Assembly: GCF_009649815.1 (NCBI RefSeq)
Contig: NZ_WJIC01000002.1
Location: 248,001 to 312,000 of the forward strand
DNA length: 64,000 bases
From: Nocardia sp. SYP-A9097
Lineage (GTDB): Bacteria; Actinomycetota; Actinomycetes; Mycobacteriales; Mycobacteriaceae
Direction: 5' to 3'
Position numbers and translations under genes: made by a program. Under the pieces are notes generated by a model. That model did not search any database, was not told the DNA's origin, and saw only the letters and a list, made by a program, of their open reading frames with translations. Shown here piece after piece: positions 38,568 to 47,119 of the stretch; position 1 is the first letter of the stretch, and every line of letters starts with the position of its first letter.

Positions 38568-39755
38568 ATGAGCACGTTCCGCCGACCCATCTCCCCCACC
38601 GAATTCATGTACTTCCCGATGCGGGATCTGGCGCCGCCGTTCCTCATGCAATTGGCCGTCGAAGGCGTCGGCAGCGTGGACGCCGAGGAGCTCCGGCGCG
38701 CGGTAGCCATTGCGGCCGAGGCGAATCCGGGCGCACGGCTGGTCCGTGAGGGTAAGTACTGGGTGGACAGCGGGGTCGCGCCCGCCGTGCGCGTGATCGA
38801 CCACGCACTACAATACCCTGCGCTGGAATCGGATCCGGTGCTCACCAGCCCGATCGGGCCGACGCCCGAATCCACCCTGGAAGTCCTGCTGCTCACCGCA
38901 GCGCCGTTCACGCTGGTATTCCGGGTATTCCACGGCGTCATGGACGGTATGGGCATGGTCATGTGGGCCACCGATGTGCTGCGGGTACTGCGCGGACAGG
39001 AGCCGGTCGGTGCGGCCGACCCCATTGCCGACGAGGAGCTGGAGCGCAAGGTCGGCGCACCCGGCCGCCCCGCACTCATGCTGCCGCGCTTCGGGTCCGC
39101 GCTCGGTACCGGCCGCCAGGACCCGGGCGAGCCGCGACATCTGTTGCGCCACCGCACCATTCACGCCACCGGCCCCGGGGCCATGGTGCGGGTCGCCGCC
39201 ATCCTCGCCGATGAGGGCGGACCGCTCTCCCGCATCATGATCCCGGTCGACCTGCGCCGCCACGATCCCGAACTGCGCTCGACCGCCAATCTCGCACTCC
39301 CGCTCTTTCTCGACGCCCGCCCCGGCGTCGACTGGAAACAACTCAATGCCGATAAGCGCATCGGGTTGCAGGAGCGCCGCGAACTCAACCAGATGCAGGC
39401 CGCGCGCCTGTCCAACCTCCCCCCGGGTCCCGGCCGCGTCCTGCTCCGCTCCCTCAACTGGGCCGGTTCCCGTCTGGGGCGAAACCTGGCCTCCGCCACC
39501 GTTTCCCACATGGGCCGCTACGACTTCGAAGAACTCGCCGTCCCAGGCTTCACCCCCACCTCCATCCGCGTACTCCCCCAGCACAGCGTCGCCATGCCCC
39601 TGCTCATCGGCCTCACCGAAGGCGGCGGCCGCACCGAACTCACCGTCTCCGCCCGCAGCGGCCGCGGCATCCAGGACCGCCTCGAAGCCCTCCTGGATCG
39701 CATTGTGAAGACCCTGGAAACCGCACTACCTCAATCTGATTCGTCCGCTCGCTGA
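38568..39755 (+). CDS. Condensation-fold acyltransferase-like protein in nlt operon
   Basis: A 395-residue protein with an FHGVMDGMGM motif (His122, Asp126, Gly127), the HxxxDG signature of the BAHD/condensation/PapA/wax-synthase CoA acyltransferase superfamily. RIMIPVDLRRHDPELRSTANLALPLFLDA and SHMGRYDFEELAVPG agree with that fold (the latter like the DFGWG region). The first His of HHxxxDG is Phe here, as in some active members. It lies 27 bp after nltD on the same strand. It could acylate the beta-lactone hydroxyl or hand the product to the exporter; both are inference. Confidence 0.72.
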   Translation: MSTFRRPISPTEFMYFPMRDLAPPFLMQLAVEGVGSVDAEELRRAVAIAAEANPGARLVREGKYWVDSGVAPAVRVIDHALQYPALESDPVLTSPIGPTPESTLEVLLLTAAPFTLVFRVFHGVMDGMGMVMWATDVLRVLRGQEPVGAADPIADEELERKVGAPGRPALMLPRFGSALGTGRQDPGEPRHLLRHRTIHATGPGAMVRVAAILADEGGPLSRIMIPVDLRRHDPELRSTANLALPLFLDARPGVDWKQLNADKRIGLQERRELNQMQAARLSNLPPGPGRVLLRSLNWAGSRLGRNLASATVSHMGRYDFEELAVPGFTPTSIRVLPQHSVAMPLLIGLTEGGGRTELTVSARSGRGIQDRLEALLDRIVKTLETALPQSDSSAR

Positions 39756-39789
39756 TCTGGACGGTCCCTGTCGAAAGGACACTTCGCGC

Positions 39790-42027
39790 ATGTTGACGCC
39801 GTGGGCGCGGGTCGTGGTGGCGCGGCCGAAGACGGTGCTGGTGGCGGCGGTGTTGTTCGCATTGGCCTGTGGGTTGTTCGCGACCGGACTGGCCGAGAAG
39901 GTCAGTGCGGCAGGGTATACCGATCCTGGGAGTGAATCGAGCGCGGTCGATCAGTGGGTGCATGACCGGCTCGGGCCGCAGAATCCGGATGTCATCGCGA
40001 TCTACACCGCGCCGGAGGGGCAGTCGCTGGCCGATATCGGTGGGCGGGTACGGGCGGCGGTCGGGACGATCGATCCGGCGCTACTGGCGCAGCCGGTCGA
40101 AACCTATTGGAACAGTGCGCGATCGCAGTATCTGCGGTCGGCCGACGGGCGGTCGGCGGTGGCCGTGGTGTTCGCCGCCGGAGATGACAATCGGCGCATT
40201 GCCGTGTATCCAGAACTGGCGCGGGCACTGCGGGTGCCCGGGGTCGAAACCAGGCTGACCGGGTACAGCGCGCTCGCGCAGGAGATCAGCGAGCAGTCCC
40301 GGCACGATCTCATTGTGGCCGAGTCGATTTCGATTCCGCTCACCGCGATCGTATTGGTGTTGGTGTTCGGCGGCGTGATGGCCGCTTCGCTGCCGGTGCT
40401 CGTGGGCAGTCTCGCGGTGGTGGGTGCGCTGGGCGCGGTCGGGATTATCGCGCGGTTCACCGAGGTGAGCGTCTTCGCCATGAATGTGGTGTCACTGCTC
40501 GGGCTCGGATTGGCCATCGACTACGGGCTTTTCGTGGTCGGACGCTTCCGGGAGGAGCTGGCCGGCGGCCGATCCACCGCCGCCGCGATCACCCGCGCAC
40601 TCGATACCGCCGGGCGCACAGTGTTGTTCTCCGCGCTACTGCTCATGTGCGCGTTCGCGGGCACCTTCGTCTTTCCACAGCCCGTATTGCGATCGCTCGG
40701 CTTCGGCTCCATCGCGGCGGTCGGCCTGGCCGCGCTACTGTCGATGACCGCGCTCCCCGCCGCGCTCACCCTGCTCGGCCCGCGCATCGGCAAATGGAGT
40801 TGGCGGGCAAATGCTTTCGAACGGTCCGAGGAACGCGCGCAACGCTTTTGGGGCCGGGTTGTCACCGCCGTCATGCGCCGCCCGGGTGCGGTCGCGATCG
40901 CCGTGGGCGCACTACTGCTGGTGCTGGCCGCGCCGCTCACCGGTGTCCGGCTTGGGGATATCGACCACACCGCGCTGCCCGTCGGCAATGAAATCCGTTC
41001 GACCGTAGACAAATTGGCGGTTCGCTTCCCGGCCGCCAACAGCGGCGCGACCGTTCTGGTACGCGAATCCGATGGCAGTGCACCGACTTCCGCCGCCATC
41101 AGCAGCGTATTGCGGGCACTCGGCGGCGTGCACGGCGTCAAACAGGCTCTGCAACTGGATACTCGGGACAACACCGCCATCATCCACACCGTGCTGACCG
41201 CGCCGGATCGCTCCCCCGCCGCCCAGGAAATCGTGCGTGACCTGCGCGATCTTCGACTCGACGGGCTGAGCCTGGAGGTGGGCGGGCAAAGCGCCGCCAC
41301 CGCCGACAGTGTCACCGCCATTCTGCACAAGCTGCCGCTCATGCTCACCGTCATGGTGCTGGCCACCCTGCTCATGCTGGGCCTGGCCTTCCGCTCGGTG
41401 GTGCTCCCGCTCAAAGCGGTGTTCATGGCCTTCCTCAGCCTGGCGGCTACCTTCGGCATCCTTACCTGGATCTTCGACAAAGGCCATCTGGCAAGCGTTT
41501 TCAGCGTGAGCGTCGGCCCGATCCCCGCCAGCATGATGGTGCTCATCATCGCGGTCGTCTTCGGTCTCTCCACGGACTACGAGGTCTTCCTGCTCTCCCG
41601 CATGGTCGAGGCCCACGAAGCCGGAGCCGATACCGAGGAGTCCGTCCGAACCGGAACAGTGCAGACGGCTCGCGTAATCACCGCTGCCGCAGCACTTCTC
41701 GTCCTCATCACCGGGGCGTTCACGCTCTCGCCACTCACCCCGATGCGCTTCCTCGGGCTAGGCATGGTGATCGCCCTGATCATCGACGCCACCCTGGTTC
41801 GAATGCTGTTGGTACCCGCCCTGGTCCAACTCATGGGCCCCGCCAACTGGTGGAGCCCGTTCCGCGGCGGTCTATTCGGCGGCGACGCGAGCCGCGAGGA
41901 CCGCGTCGTAGAGTTCGCGGCGGGAGACGCCACTGGTGGAGGCGACCTCGGCGCAGGCGTCCTTCAACCGGAGACCGGCGGCGGCGAGGCCCTCCACCCG
42001 GTCGACCAGGTCGGCGGGATCGGCTGA
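39790..42027 (+). CDS. MMPL/RND-family lipid transporter
   Basis: A 745-residue exporter with the two-fold MMPL arrangement: an N-terminal membrane helix (TVLVAAVLFALACGLFATGL), an extracytoplasmic loop, a five-helix block including NVVSLLGLGLAIDYGLFVVGRFREEL, then the second repeat (AVAIAVGALLLVLAAPLTG) and a block with AVVFGLSTDYEVFLLSRMVEAH. Paired Asp residues in the GLAIDYG and GLSTDYE motifs are the proton-relay type. It is the last gene of the nlt operon, 34 bp after the acyltransferase, with AAAGGA before ATG. The last about 52 residues are Gly/Glu-rich and run antisense into rsmI (41872 onward). Confidence 0.9.
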   Translation: MLTPWARVVVARPKTVLVAAVLFALACGLFATGLAEKVSAAGYTDPGSESSAVDQWVHDRLGPQNPDVIAIYTAPEGQSLADIGGRVRAAVGTIDPALLAQPVETYWNSARSQYLRSADGRSAVAVVFAAGDDNRRIAVYPELARALRVPGVETRLTGYSALAQEISEQSRHDLIVAESISIPLTAIVLVLVFGGVMAASLPVLVGSLAVVGALGAVGIIARFTEVSVFAMNVVSLLGLGLAIDYGLFVVGRFREELAGGRSTAAAITRALDTAGRTVLFSALLLMCAFAGTFVFPQPVLRSLGFGSIAAVGLAALLSMTALPAALTLLGPRIGKWSWRANAFERSEERAQRFWGRVVTAVMRRPGAVAIAVGALLLVLAAPLTGVRLGDIDHTALPVGNEIRSTVDKLAVRFPAANSGATVLVRESDGSAPTSAAISSVLRALGGVHGVKQALQLDTRDNTAIIHTVLTAPDRSPAAQEIVRDLRDLRLDGLSLEVGGQSAATADSVTAILHKLPLMLTVMVLATLLMLGLAFRSVVLPLKAVFMAFLSLAATFGILTWIFDKGHLASVFSVSVGPIPASMMVLIIAVVFGLSTDYEVFLLSRMVEAHEAGADTEESVRTGTVQTARVITAAAALLVLITGAFTLSPLTPMRFLGLGMVIALIIDATLVRMLLVPALVQLMGPANWWSPFRGGLFGGDASREDRVVEFAAGDATGGGDLGAGVLQPETGGGEALHPVDQVGGIG

Positions 42028-42729
42028 AACCTTGTGCGCGCCTTCGAGAACCACGGTGATCTCACCGCGCGCACCCTCCACCGCCCAGGCGGCCAGCTCG
42101 GCGAGATTGCCGCGGACCACCTCTTCATAGGTCTTGGTGAGTTCGCGGCAGACCGCCGCACGGCGGGCGGGGCCGAGAATATCGACGGCATCGGCGAGGC
42201 AGTCGGCGAGCCGGTGCGGGGCCTCGAAGAAGGCCACGGCACGCGATTCGGTGGCGAGCGTGCGGAACCACTCCTTGCGCTGACCGGATTTACGCGGCGC
42301 GAAACCGTCGAAGCAGAAACGCTCCACCGGCAGACCGGACAGGGCCAGCGCGGTGGTCACGGCGGACGGTCCGGGCAGACAGGTGATCGGCAGATTGCGC
42401 TCCACGCAGGCGGCGACCATGCGATACCCGGGATCACTCACCGACGGCATGCCCGCATCGGTCACCAGCAGTACCGTGCGCCCGGCCTCGATCTCCTCCA
42501 GCAGCATGGGAATTCGCGTCGTCTCCACATGATCGTAGAAACTCACCACCCGCCCGGTGATCTCCACCCCGAGAGCCTTGGCCAGCGACCGCGTCCGGCG
42601 GGTGTCCTCCGCGGCCACAATCTCCGCCGACCCCAGCGCGTCCCGCAACCGCTGCGACGCGTCCCCGATATCGCCCATCGGCGTAGCCGCGAGCACCAAT
42701 CGTCCGATCGATCCCGGCTCGCCGTTCAT
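41872..42729 (-). CDS. rsmI: 16S rRNA (cytidine(1402)-2'-O)-methyltransferase
   Basis: Tetrapyrrole-methylase-fold SAM enzyme of 285 residues acting on 16S rRNA C1402. It begins MNGEPGSIGRLVLAATPMGDIGDASQRL and has the family core VAAEDTRRTRSLAKALG, VLLVTDAGMPSVSDPGYRMV, LPGPSAVTTALALSGLPVERFCFDGFAPR and FFEAPHRLADCL. The ATG at 42729 has AAGGAG four bases upstream. It is divergent from pmt, as Rv1003 is from Rv1002c. Its 3' end overlaps the MMPL gene by 156 bp on the opposite strand. Confidence 0.95.
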   Translation of the reverse strand: MNGEPGSIGRLVLAATPMGDIGDASQRLRDALGSAEIVAAEDTRRTRSLAKALGVEITGRVVSFYDHVETTRIPMLLEEIEAGRTVLLVTDAGMPSVSDPGYRMVAACVERNLPITCLPGPSAVTTALALSGLPVERFCFDGFAPRKSGQRKEWFRTLATESRAVAFFEAPHRLADCLADAVDILGPARRAAVCRELTKTYEEVVRGNLAELAAWAVEGARGEITVVLEGAHKVSADPADLVDRVEGLAAAGLRLKDACAEVASTSGVSRRELYDAVLAARVAAE

Positions 42730-43101
42730 TCCACTCCTTGTCGTCGCCACTCCACCCCACAGCATGGGCCGCCGTCGCATGATGTTCCAGGGCCATCGGC
42801 CACCACGCACGTTTCGCGGCGGCGGCCACCGCATGCTGTCAGCGGTCCGGCACCCGTGCCAGCATACGGGCGACCCGACCCACCCCGGTTCGACCCGAAC
42901 CGAGGGGCCCGACACGACAGCTCCCATGTGGGGGTGGGCCACCACGGCCCGGGTTCGACCGCGCGGCACCCGGATCCCCGGCACGTGCACAGCAGACGGC
43001 CCACATACGAAATCGCCGCGTTGCCGGGTAAACCCGGGTGGGCGAAGAAGCGCGTGAACCGGGGCGGGACGTTCGGGGCCGTACCGCATAACATCGGGGG
43101 C
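42730..43101. other. Divergent rsmI-pmt intergenic region (372 bp), no gene seen
   Basis: Holds the promoters of rsmI and pmt. The only structure noticed is a short palindrome CCGGGT-AA-ACCCGG at 43024-43037. Open frames across it are proline/arginine-rich extensions without ribosome sites. Confidence 0.5.
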
Positions 43102-44706
43102 GTGACCCAGGTGACCGACACGCGACCGCCAGCTGTGGAGGCGGGGGTGGCGTTGTCCAGCCCCGCGCCACTGCGGCCCTCACCGGATTTCGGGCCCACC
43201 GATTGGGCGCGGGGGTGGGTGGTCACGCTGTTCCTGACGGCGCTGGCCGGGCTGACGCGATTCATTCGGCTGGGATATCCGACCGACGGGCATACCCCGG
43301 TCTTCGACGAGAAGCATTACGCGCCACAGGGCTGGCAGGCACTCACCAACGGTGGGGTCGAGGACAATCCCGCCTACGGGCTGGTCGTGCACCCACCGGT
43401 CGGCAAGCAGATGATCGCGATCGGCGAGGCCATCTTCGGATACGGGCCGTGGGGGTGGCGGTTCATGGCCGCCGTCTCCGGAACCCTGCTGGTGCTCTTG
43501 GTGATTCGGATAACCCGGCGCATGGCCAGATCCACGCTGATCGGCGCGTTCGCGGGCATTCTGCTCATTGCCGACGGGCTCACCTTCGTCTCGTCCCGGC
43601 TCGGGATGCTCGATATCTTCCAGGCGCTGTTCGTGGTGGCCGCATTCGGCTGCCTGATCGTCGACCGCGATGAGATGCGGGCGCGCATAGCCCTCGTCGC
43701 CGCCGAGGGCAGGCTCGACGACAGCGAATACGGGCCGCGCTTCGGTGTGCGCTGGTGGCGATTCGGGGTGGGCATACTGCTCGGGCTCGCCTGCGGAACC
43801 AAATGGTCCGGAGCGTATTTCGTAGTCGCCTTCGCGGCACTCTCGCTCGCCTTCGACCTCGCCGCGCGACGCGGATACCGGGTGCGGCGGCCATTCGCGG
43901 GCACCGCGGTCCGCGATCTCGGACCCACCGCATGGGCGCTCGGCGTGGTGCCGGTCTTCGTATACCTCGCCAGCTTCTGGGCCTGGTTCGCCGGAGAGAC
44001 CAGCTACGACCGGTACGCGGTCGGCGTGCGGGTCGGGCGCGGGGGCGACTTCTCCTGGGTGCCGGACGCGCTGCGCTCGCTCTGGTACTACGGCGGCGAA
44101 GTGCTGACTTTCCATGAGGGACTGACCAATTCGGCCGGCAATCACCATCCTTGGGAATCCAAACCGTGGACCTGGCCGATGGGATTGCGGCCGATGCTCT
44201 ACTACTACTCCGACAGCGGCAGCGGCGACTGCGGGCAGACACAATGCGTGAAGGCCGTCATGCTGATCGGCACGCCCGCCATCTGGTGGCTGGCGCTACC
44301 GGTGTTCGGCTGGGCGCTGTGGCGCAGCTTCGTCCGACGCGATTGGCGGTACGCGGCGGTACTCGTCGCATACGGGGCCGGACTGCTGCCCTGGTTCCTG
44401 CAGCTGGATCGGCAGATGTACTACTTCTACGCCGTACCGCTCGCACCGTTCCTGATGATGGCGGTCGCCCTGGTGCTCGGCGATATCCTCGGCCACGCGC
44501 CGGCGGTCGGGAGACGACTCTCCGGCGCACCAAGCTGGCAGCACCTCGCGCCACCCAGCGAACGCCAGGGCCTCGGCCTCATGCTGGTCTGCCTCTACCT
44601 CGCCCTGGTGATCGCCAACTTCATCTGGCTGTGGCCGATTCTGACGGGCATGCCGATCACGCCCGGCAGCTGGCACGACCACCTCTGGTTGCCCAGCTGG
44701 AGGTAA
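43102..44706 (+). CDS. pmt: Protein O-mannosyltransferase (Pmt, GT39)
   Basis: Polytopic membrane glycosyltransferase of 534 residues that moves mannose from a polyprenyl-phosphate donor to Ser/Thr of exported proteins. The first extracytoplasmic loop has the catalytic acidic pair in PVFDEKHYAPQGW, followed by VHPPVGKQMIAIGE and FVSSRLGMLDIFQALF. A large loop carries TNSAGNHHPWESKPWTWPMGLRPMLYYYS, and further helices follow (PWFLQLDRQMYYFYAVPLAPFLMM). GTG 43102 is the likely start because the protein then begins VTQVTDTRPPAVEAG, followed by a typical short cytosolic leader. It converges on gntR/arcA. Confidence 0.92.
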   Translation: MTQVTDTRPPAVEAGVALSSPAPLRPSPDFGPTDWARGWVVTLFLTALAGLTRFIRLGYPTDGHTPVFDEKHYAPQGWQALTNGGVEDNPAYGLVVHPPVGKQMIAIGEAIFGYGPWGWRFMAAVSGTLLVLLVIRITRRMARSTLIGAFAGILLIADGLTFVSSRLGMLDIFQALFVVAAFGCLIVDRDEMRARIALVAAEGRLDDSEYGPRFGVRWWRFGVGILLGLACGTKWSGAYFVVAFAALSLAFDLAARRGYRVRRPFAGTAVRDLGPTAWALGVVPVFVYLASFWAWFAGETSYDRYAVGVRVGRGGDFSWVPDALRSLWYYGGEVLTFHEGLTNSAGNHHPWESKPWTWPMGLRPMLYYYSDSGSGDCGQTQCVKAVMLIGTPAIWWLALPVFGWALWRSFVRRDWRYAAVLVAYGAGLLPWFLQLDRQMYYFYAVPLAPFLMMAVALVLGDILGHAPAVGRRLSGAPSWQHLAPPSERQGLGLMLVCLYLALVIANFIWLWPILTGMPITPGSWHDHLWLPSWR

Positions 44707-44725
44707 GAGACGCTGACGCGAGGTC

Positions 44726-44744
44726 TTGGGGGCTTCGCCCCCAA
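44726..44744 (+). terminator. GC-rich hairpin after pmt
   Basis: TTGGGGG and CCCCCAA pair around CTTCG, beginning 19 bp after the pmt stop. Runs of C and A follow rather than T. Confidence 0.6.
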
Positions 44745-44820
44745 ACCCCCAAAAAGGACGGGCGCTGACATTGCGCTCGGTCGCGCCCCAAACCCCCAGG
44801 GCGCGGACTGGATTCGCCCC

Positions 44821-44915
44821 GACCGAGTCACGCTGACGCGCGCGATGGCGGCACCGCACACAGCCCTGACCGAATCACGCTGACGCGCGACCGTCGGCAC
44901 CACACACCCAGCGCC
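44821..44915. repeat. Two-unit tandem repeat, 47 and 48 bp
   Basis: Units at 44821-44867 and 44868-44915 both start GACCGARTCACGCTGACGCG and share GGCACCRCACAC. A third unit begins GACCGAATTC at 44916 and runs into the gntR stop. A degenerate GACGCTGACGCG lies upstream at about 44709. Noncoding. Confidence 0.75.
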
Positions 44916-44923
44916 GACCGAAT

Positions 44924-45292
44924 TCAGGAGCGAACTTCGCCCAGTGCGGCGCGCAGGTAGCGCACGGCCGCGTCATCATCGAGGCCCAGCCGGCGGATCA
45001 CCGCGACGTATTCCGTGGCCGCGCGGCCGGCCAGGTCTCGGGTGGGGTCGCCGGAGGAGGCGATGAAAGAGCCCAGGCGGCCGCGGGTTTCGAGGACGCC
45101 GTCCTGTTCCAGTTCGCGGTAGGCGCGGGCGACCGTGTTGGGGGCGAGTCTGAGTTGGGCGGCGAGGGCTCGGACGGTGGGGATCTTGGTTCCGGCGGCG
45201 AGTTCACCGGAGCGCACGCGCGCCACTATGCCCTGCCGGAGCTGTTCGTAGGGCGGCACCGCCGAGTGGTGGTCGACCGGGATGTCGAGCAT
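44924..45292 (-). CDS. GntR-family (YtrA-type) transcriptional regulator
   Basis: A 122-residue regulator with an N-terminal winged helix: PPYEQLRQGIVARVRSGELAAGTKIPTVRALAAQLRLAPNTVARAYRELEQDGVLETRGRLGSFI. A short helical tail follows instead of an effector domain, which places it in the YtrA subgroup. These usually govern neighbouring transporter operons. No ABC transporter is here; the gene starts 6 bp after the arcA stop, so it shares that transcript and may regulate arcA or itself. Confidence 0.88.
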   Translation of the reverse strand: MLDIPVDHHSAVPPYEQLRQGIVARVRSGELAAGTKIPTVRALAAQLRLAPNTVARAYRELEQDGVLETRGRLGSFIASSGDPTRDLAGRAATEYVAVIRRLGLDDDAAVRYLRAALGEVRS

Positions 45293-45298
45293 GGCTTT

Positions 45299-46528
45299 TC
45301 ACACCTCGTCACGCGACAGCGGACAGGACAGGCAGCGCGGACCGCCTCGGCCGGAACCCAATTCGGAACCGGGGATGGGTAGCACCTCGATTCCGGCGTC
45401 GACGAGCCGCGCATTGGTCATCTCATTGCGTTCGTAGGCGACGACCACACCGGGCGCGAGCGCGAGGGTGTTGTTGCCGTCATCCCACTGTTCCCGCTCG
45501 GCGGCGACACCGTCCAGTCCGGTATCTATCACCCGCAGCTCACCGATGCCCATGGCCTTGGCCGCCGCGGGCAGGAACGGATCCGGACCCAGCATGGTCA
45601 CCGTCCCGTCCACTTCTTTGTGAATAGTGAACGCGCACAGCGAATCCTGCATATTCGGGTACATCACCATGGCATCGACGTCGACCATGGTGCAGACCGT
45701 GTCCAGATGCATGGTGGCGCGATTCTGCGCGATCGGCACCGCCAGCACGGTATGCGCCAGATCATCCTCGAACAGGCTGCGCGCCAACGCTTCCGCGCCC
45801 GCCGGGGTGGTGCGCTCACCGACACCGACCGCCACCACACCCTTGGCCAGCAACAGCACATCGCCGCCCTCGATGGGCGCGGTATGCGATTCGTACGCCC
45901 GCCGCACCCCGAGGAACCGGGGATGGAAGGCGTAGATGAGATCGGTCAGCGAGGTCTCGCGCGCCCGCGCGGGCAAGGCCAGCGAGGTGATCGCCACCCG
46001 CGAACCCACCCAGAACGACGAATCCCTGGTGAACAGCAGATTCGGCAGCGGATCGATGACGAAATCGTGCCCGTGATGCATGCGCACCACCAGCGAGGTG
46101 TAGTCCGGCCCGAACGGCAATTCGTCGAAGGTCATGCCCGCCATGAGAATCTGCGCCAAATCCGCGGCGGGCACCGTGCGCAGATAGGCCGCCAGTTCAT
46201 CGGCGAGCGCGTGCCCGAGCCGCCGCGCGTCCACCGCCCCGGAAATGCCCTGTATCCGCGCGGCCCCGCTCACCCCGATGGTTTCGGTGAGCAGATCGGC
46301 CAACAGCAACACCTCCACCCCGCGCTCGCGCAACACTCCGGCGAAGAGGTCGTGCTCCTGCTGCGCCCGCTCCACCCACGGGATGGCGTCGAAAAGCAGT
46401 TGGTCATTGTTGCGCGGAGTGAGCCGGCGCAGTTCGTCACCCGGGCGATGCAGCAGCACCGTGCGCAATGCGCCGACTTCCGAGGTAACGGAGAACGGTC
46501 GCGCCGGTGGCGCAGCCTTGATTCCCAT
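45299..46528 (-). CDS. arcA: Arginine deiminase
   Basis: ADI converts arginine to citrulline and ammonia. The 409-residue protein has [30 protein letters not shown], the acidic/His site in [22 protein letters not shown], and the catalytic Cys in [18 protein letters not shown] 46528 ([12 protein letters not shown]) is chosen because the length then matches relatives of about 400 residues; an ATG at 46567 is possible. No ornithine carbamoyltransferase or carbamate kinase is adjacent, so the classical ADI energy pathway is not clustered here. It is convergent with pmt, as in mycobacteria, and co-directional with the gntR gene. Confidence 0.93.
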   Translation of the reverse strand: MGIKAAPPARPFSVTSEVGALRTVLLHRPGDELRRLTPRNNDQLLFDAIPWVERAQQEHDLFAGVLRERGVEVLLLADLLTETIGVSGAARIQGISGAVDARRLGHALADELAAYLRTVPAADLAQILMAGMTFDELPFGPDYTSLVVRMHHGHDFVIDPLPNLLFTRDSSFWVGSRVAITSLALPARARETSLTDLIYAFHPRFLGVRRAYESHTAPIEGGDVLLLAKGVVAVGVGERTTPAGAEALARSLFEDDLAHTVLAVPIAQNRATMHLDTVCTMVDVDAMVMYPNMQDSLCAFTIHKEVDGTVTMLGPDPFLPAAAKAMGIGELRVIDTGLDGVAAEREQWDDGNNTLALAPGVVVAYERNEMTNARLVDAGIEVLPIPGSELGSGRGGPRCLSCPLSRDEV

Positions 46529-46584
46529 ATCCTGACGGTAGTTCCCCGCAGCGGAGATGGCATGCAATTCGCGCCCGGGAAAAA

Positions 46585-46602
46585 CCTCGAGTAACCTTCA
46601 GG
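46585..46602. promoter_or_regulatory. Candidate soxR box between arcA and soxR
   Basis: CCTCGAGTAACCTTCAGG is an 18-bp imperfect dyad with the spacing and CCTC/GAGG-like ends of SoxR sites (compare CCTCAAGTTAACTTGAGG). It ends one base before the soxR ATG, which then would be almost leaderless, and it lies 57 bp from the arcA start. Confidence 0.55.
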
Positions 46603-46603
46603 T

Positions 46604-47119
46604 ATGCAGACCGCGTCCTGGCAGGCGAAGGAACTCACACCCGGCCAGCTGGCACAACGTGCCGGAGTTTCGGTGTCCGCCTTGCATTTCTACGAGCGTG
46701 AGGGCTTGATCACAGCCCGCCGAACCAGCGGCAACCAGCGCCGCTACCCCCGGGAAACCCTGCGCCGAGTGGCCTTCATCCGCATCTCACAGCGTGTCGG
46801 AATTCCACTCGGCGAGATCCGGCAAGCCCTGGACAACCTGCCCGACGGCCGCAACCCCACCCGCCGCGACTGGGAGGCGCTCTCCACCGCCTGGCGAACC
46901 GATCTGGACGAACGCATCGAACAACTGATTCGCCTGCGCGACAGCCTGACCGGATGCATCGGCTGCGGCTGCCTGTCCCTGGGCACCTGCAAAATCGTGA
47001 ACGCGCACGACCACCTCGGCGACGAGGGCCCCGGCGCACGCGTCCTGGACGTGCACGCCGTCGAAGGCTGCGCCAAATCCGAAACCGGCTGCGCTACGCC
47101 TCTGGCCGAGACGTCCTGA
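46604..47119 (+). CDS. soxR: Redox-sensing MerR-family activator SoxR
   Basis: A 171-residue regulator. The MerR helix-turn-helix reads LTPGQLAQRAGVSVSALHFYEREGLITARRTSGNQRRYPRETLRRVAFIR. A dimerisation helix precedes the [2Fe-2S] cluster motif CIGCGCLSLGTC with Cys118, Cys121, Cys123 and Cys129. It senses redox-active compounds. The C-terminal extension after the cluster is about 40 residues. Its 3' end overlaps the convergent SDR gene by 26 bp. No other SoxR target is evident apart from the adjacent arcA and this SDR. Confidence 0.92.
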   Translation: MQTASWQAKELTPGQLAQRAGVSVSALHFYEREGLITARRTSGNQRRYPRETLRRVAFIRISQRVGIPLGEIRQALDNLPDGRNPTRRDWEALSTAWRTDLDERIEQLIRLRDSLTGCIGCGCLSLGTCKIVNAHDHLGDEGPGARVLDVHAVEGCAKSETGCATPLAETS

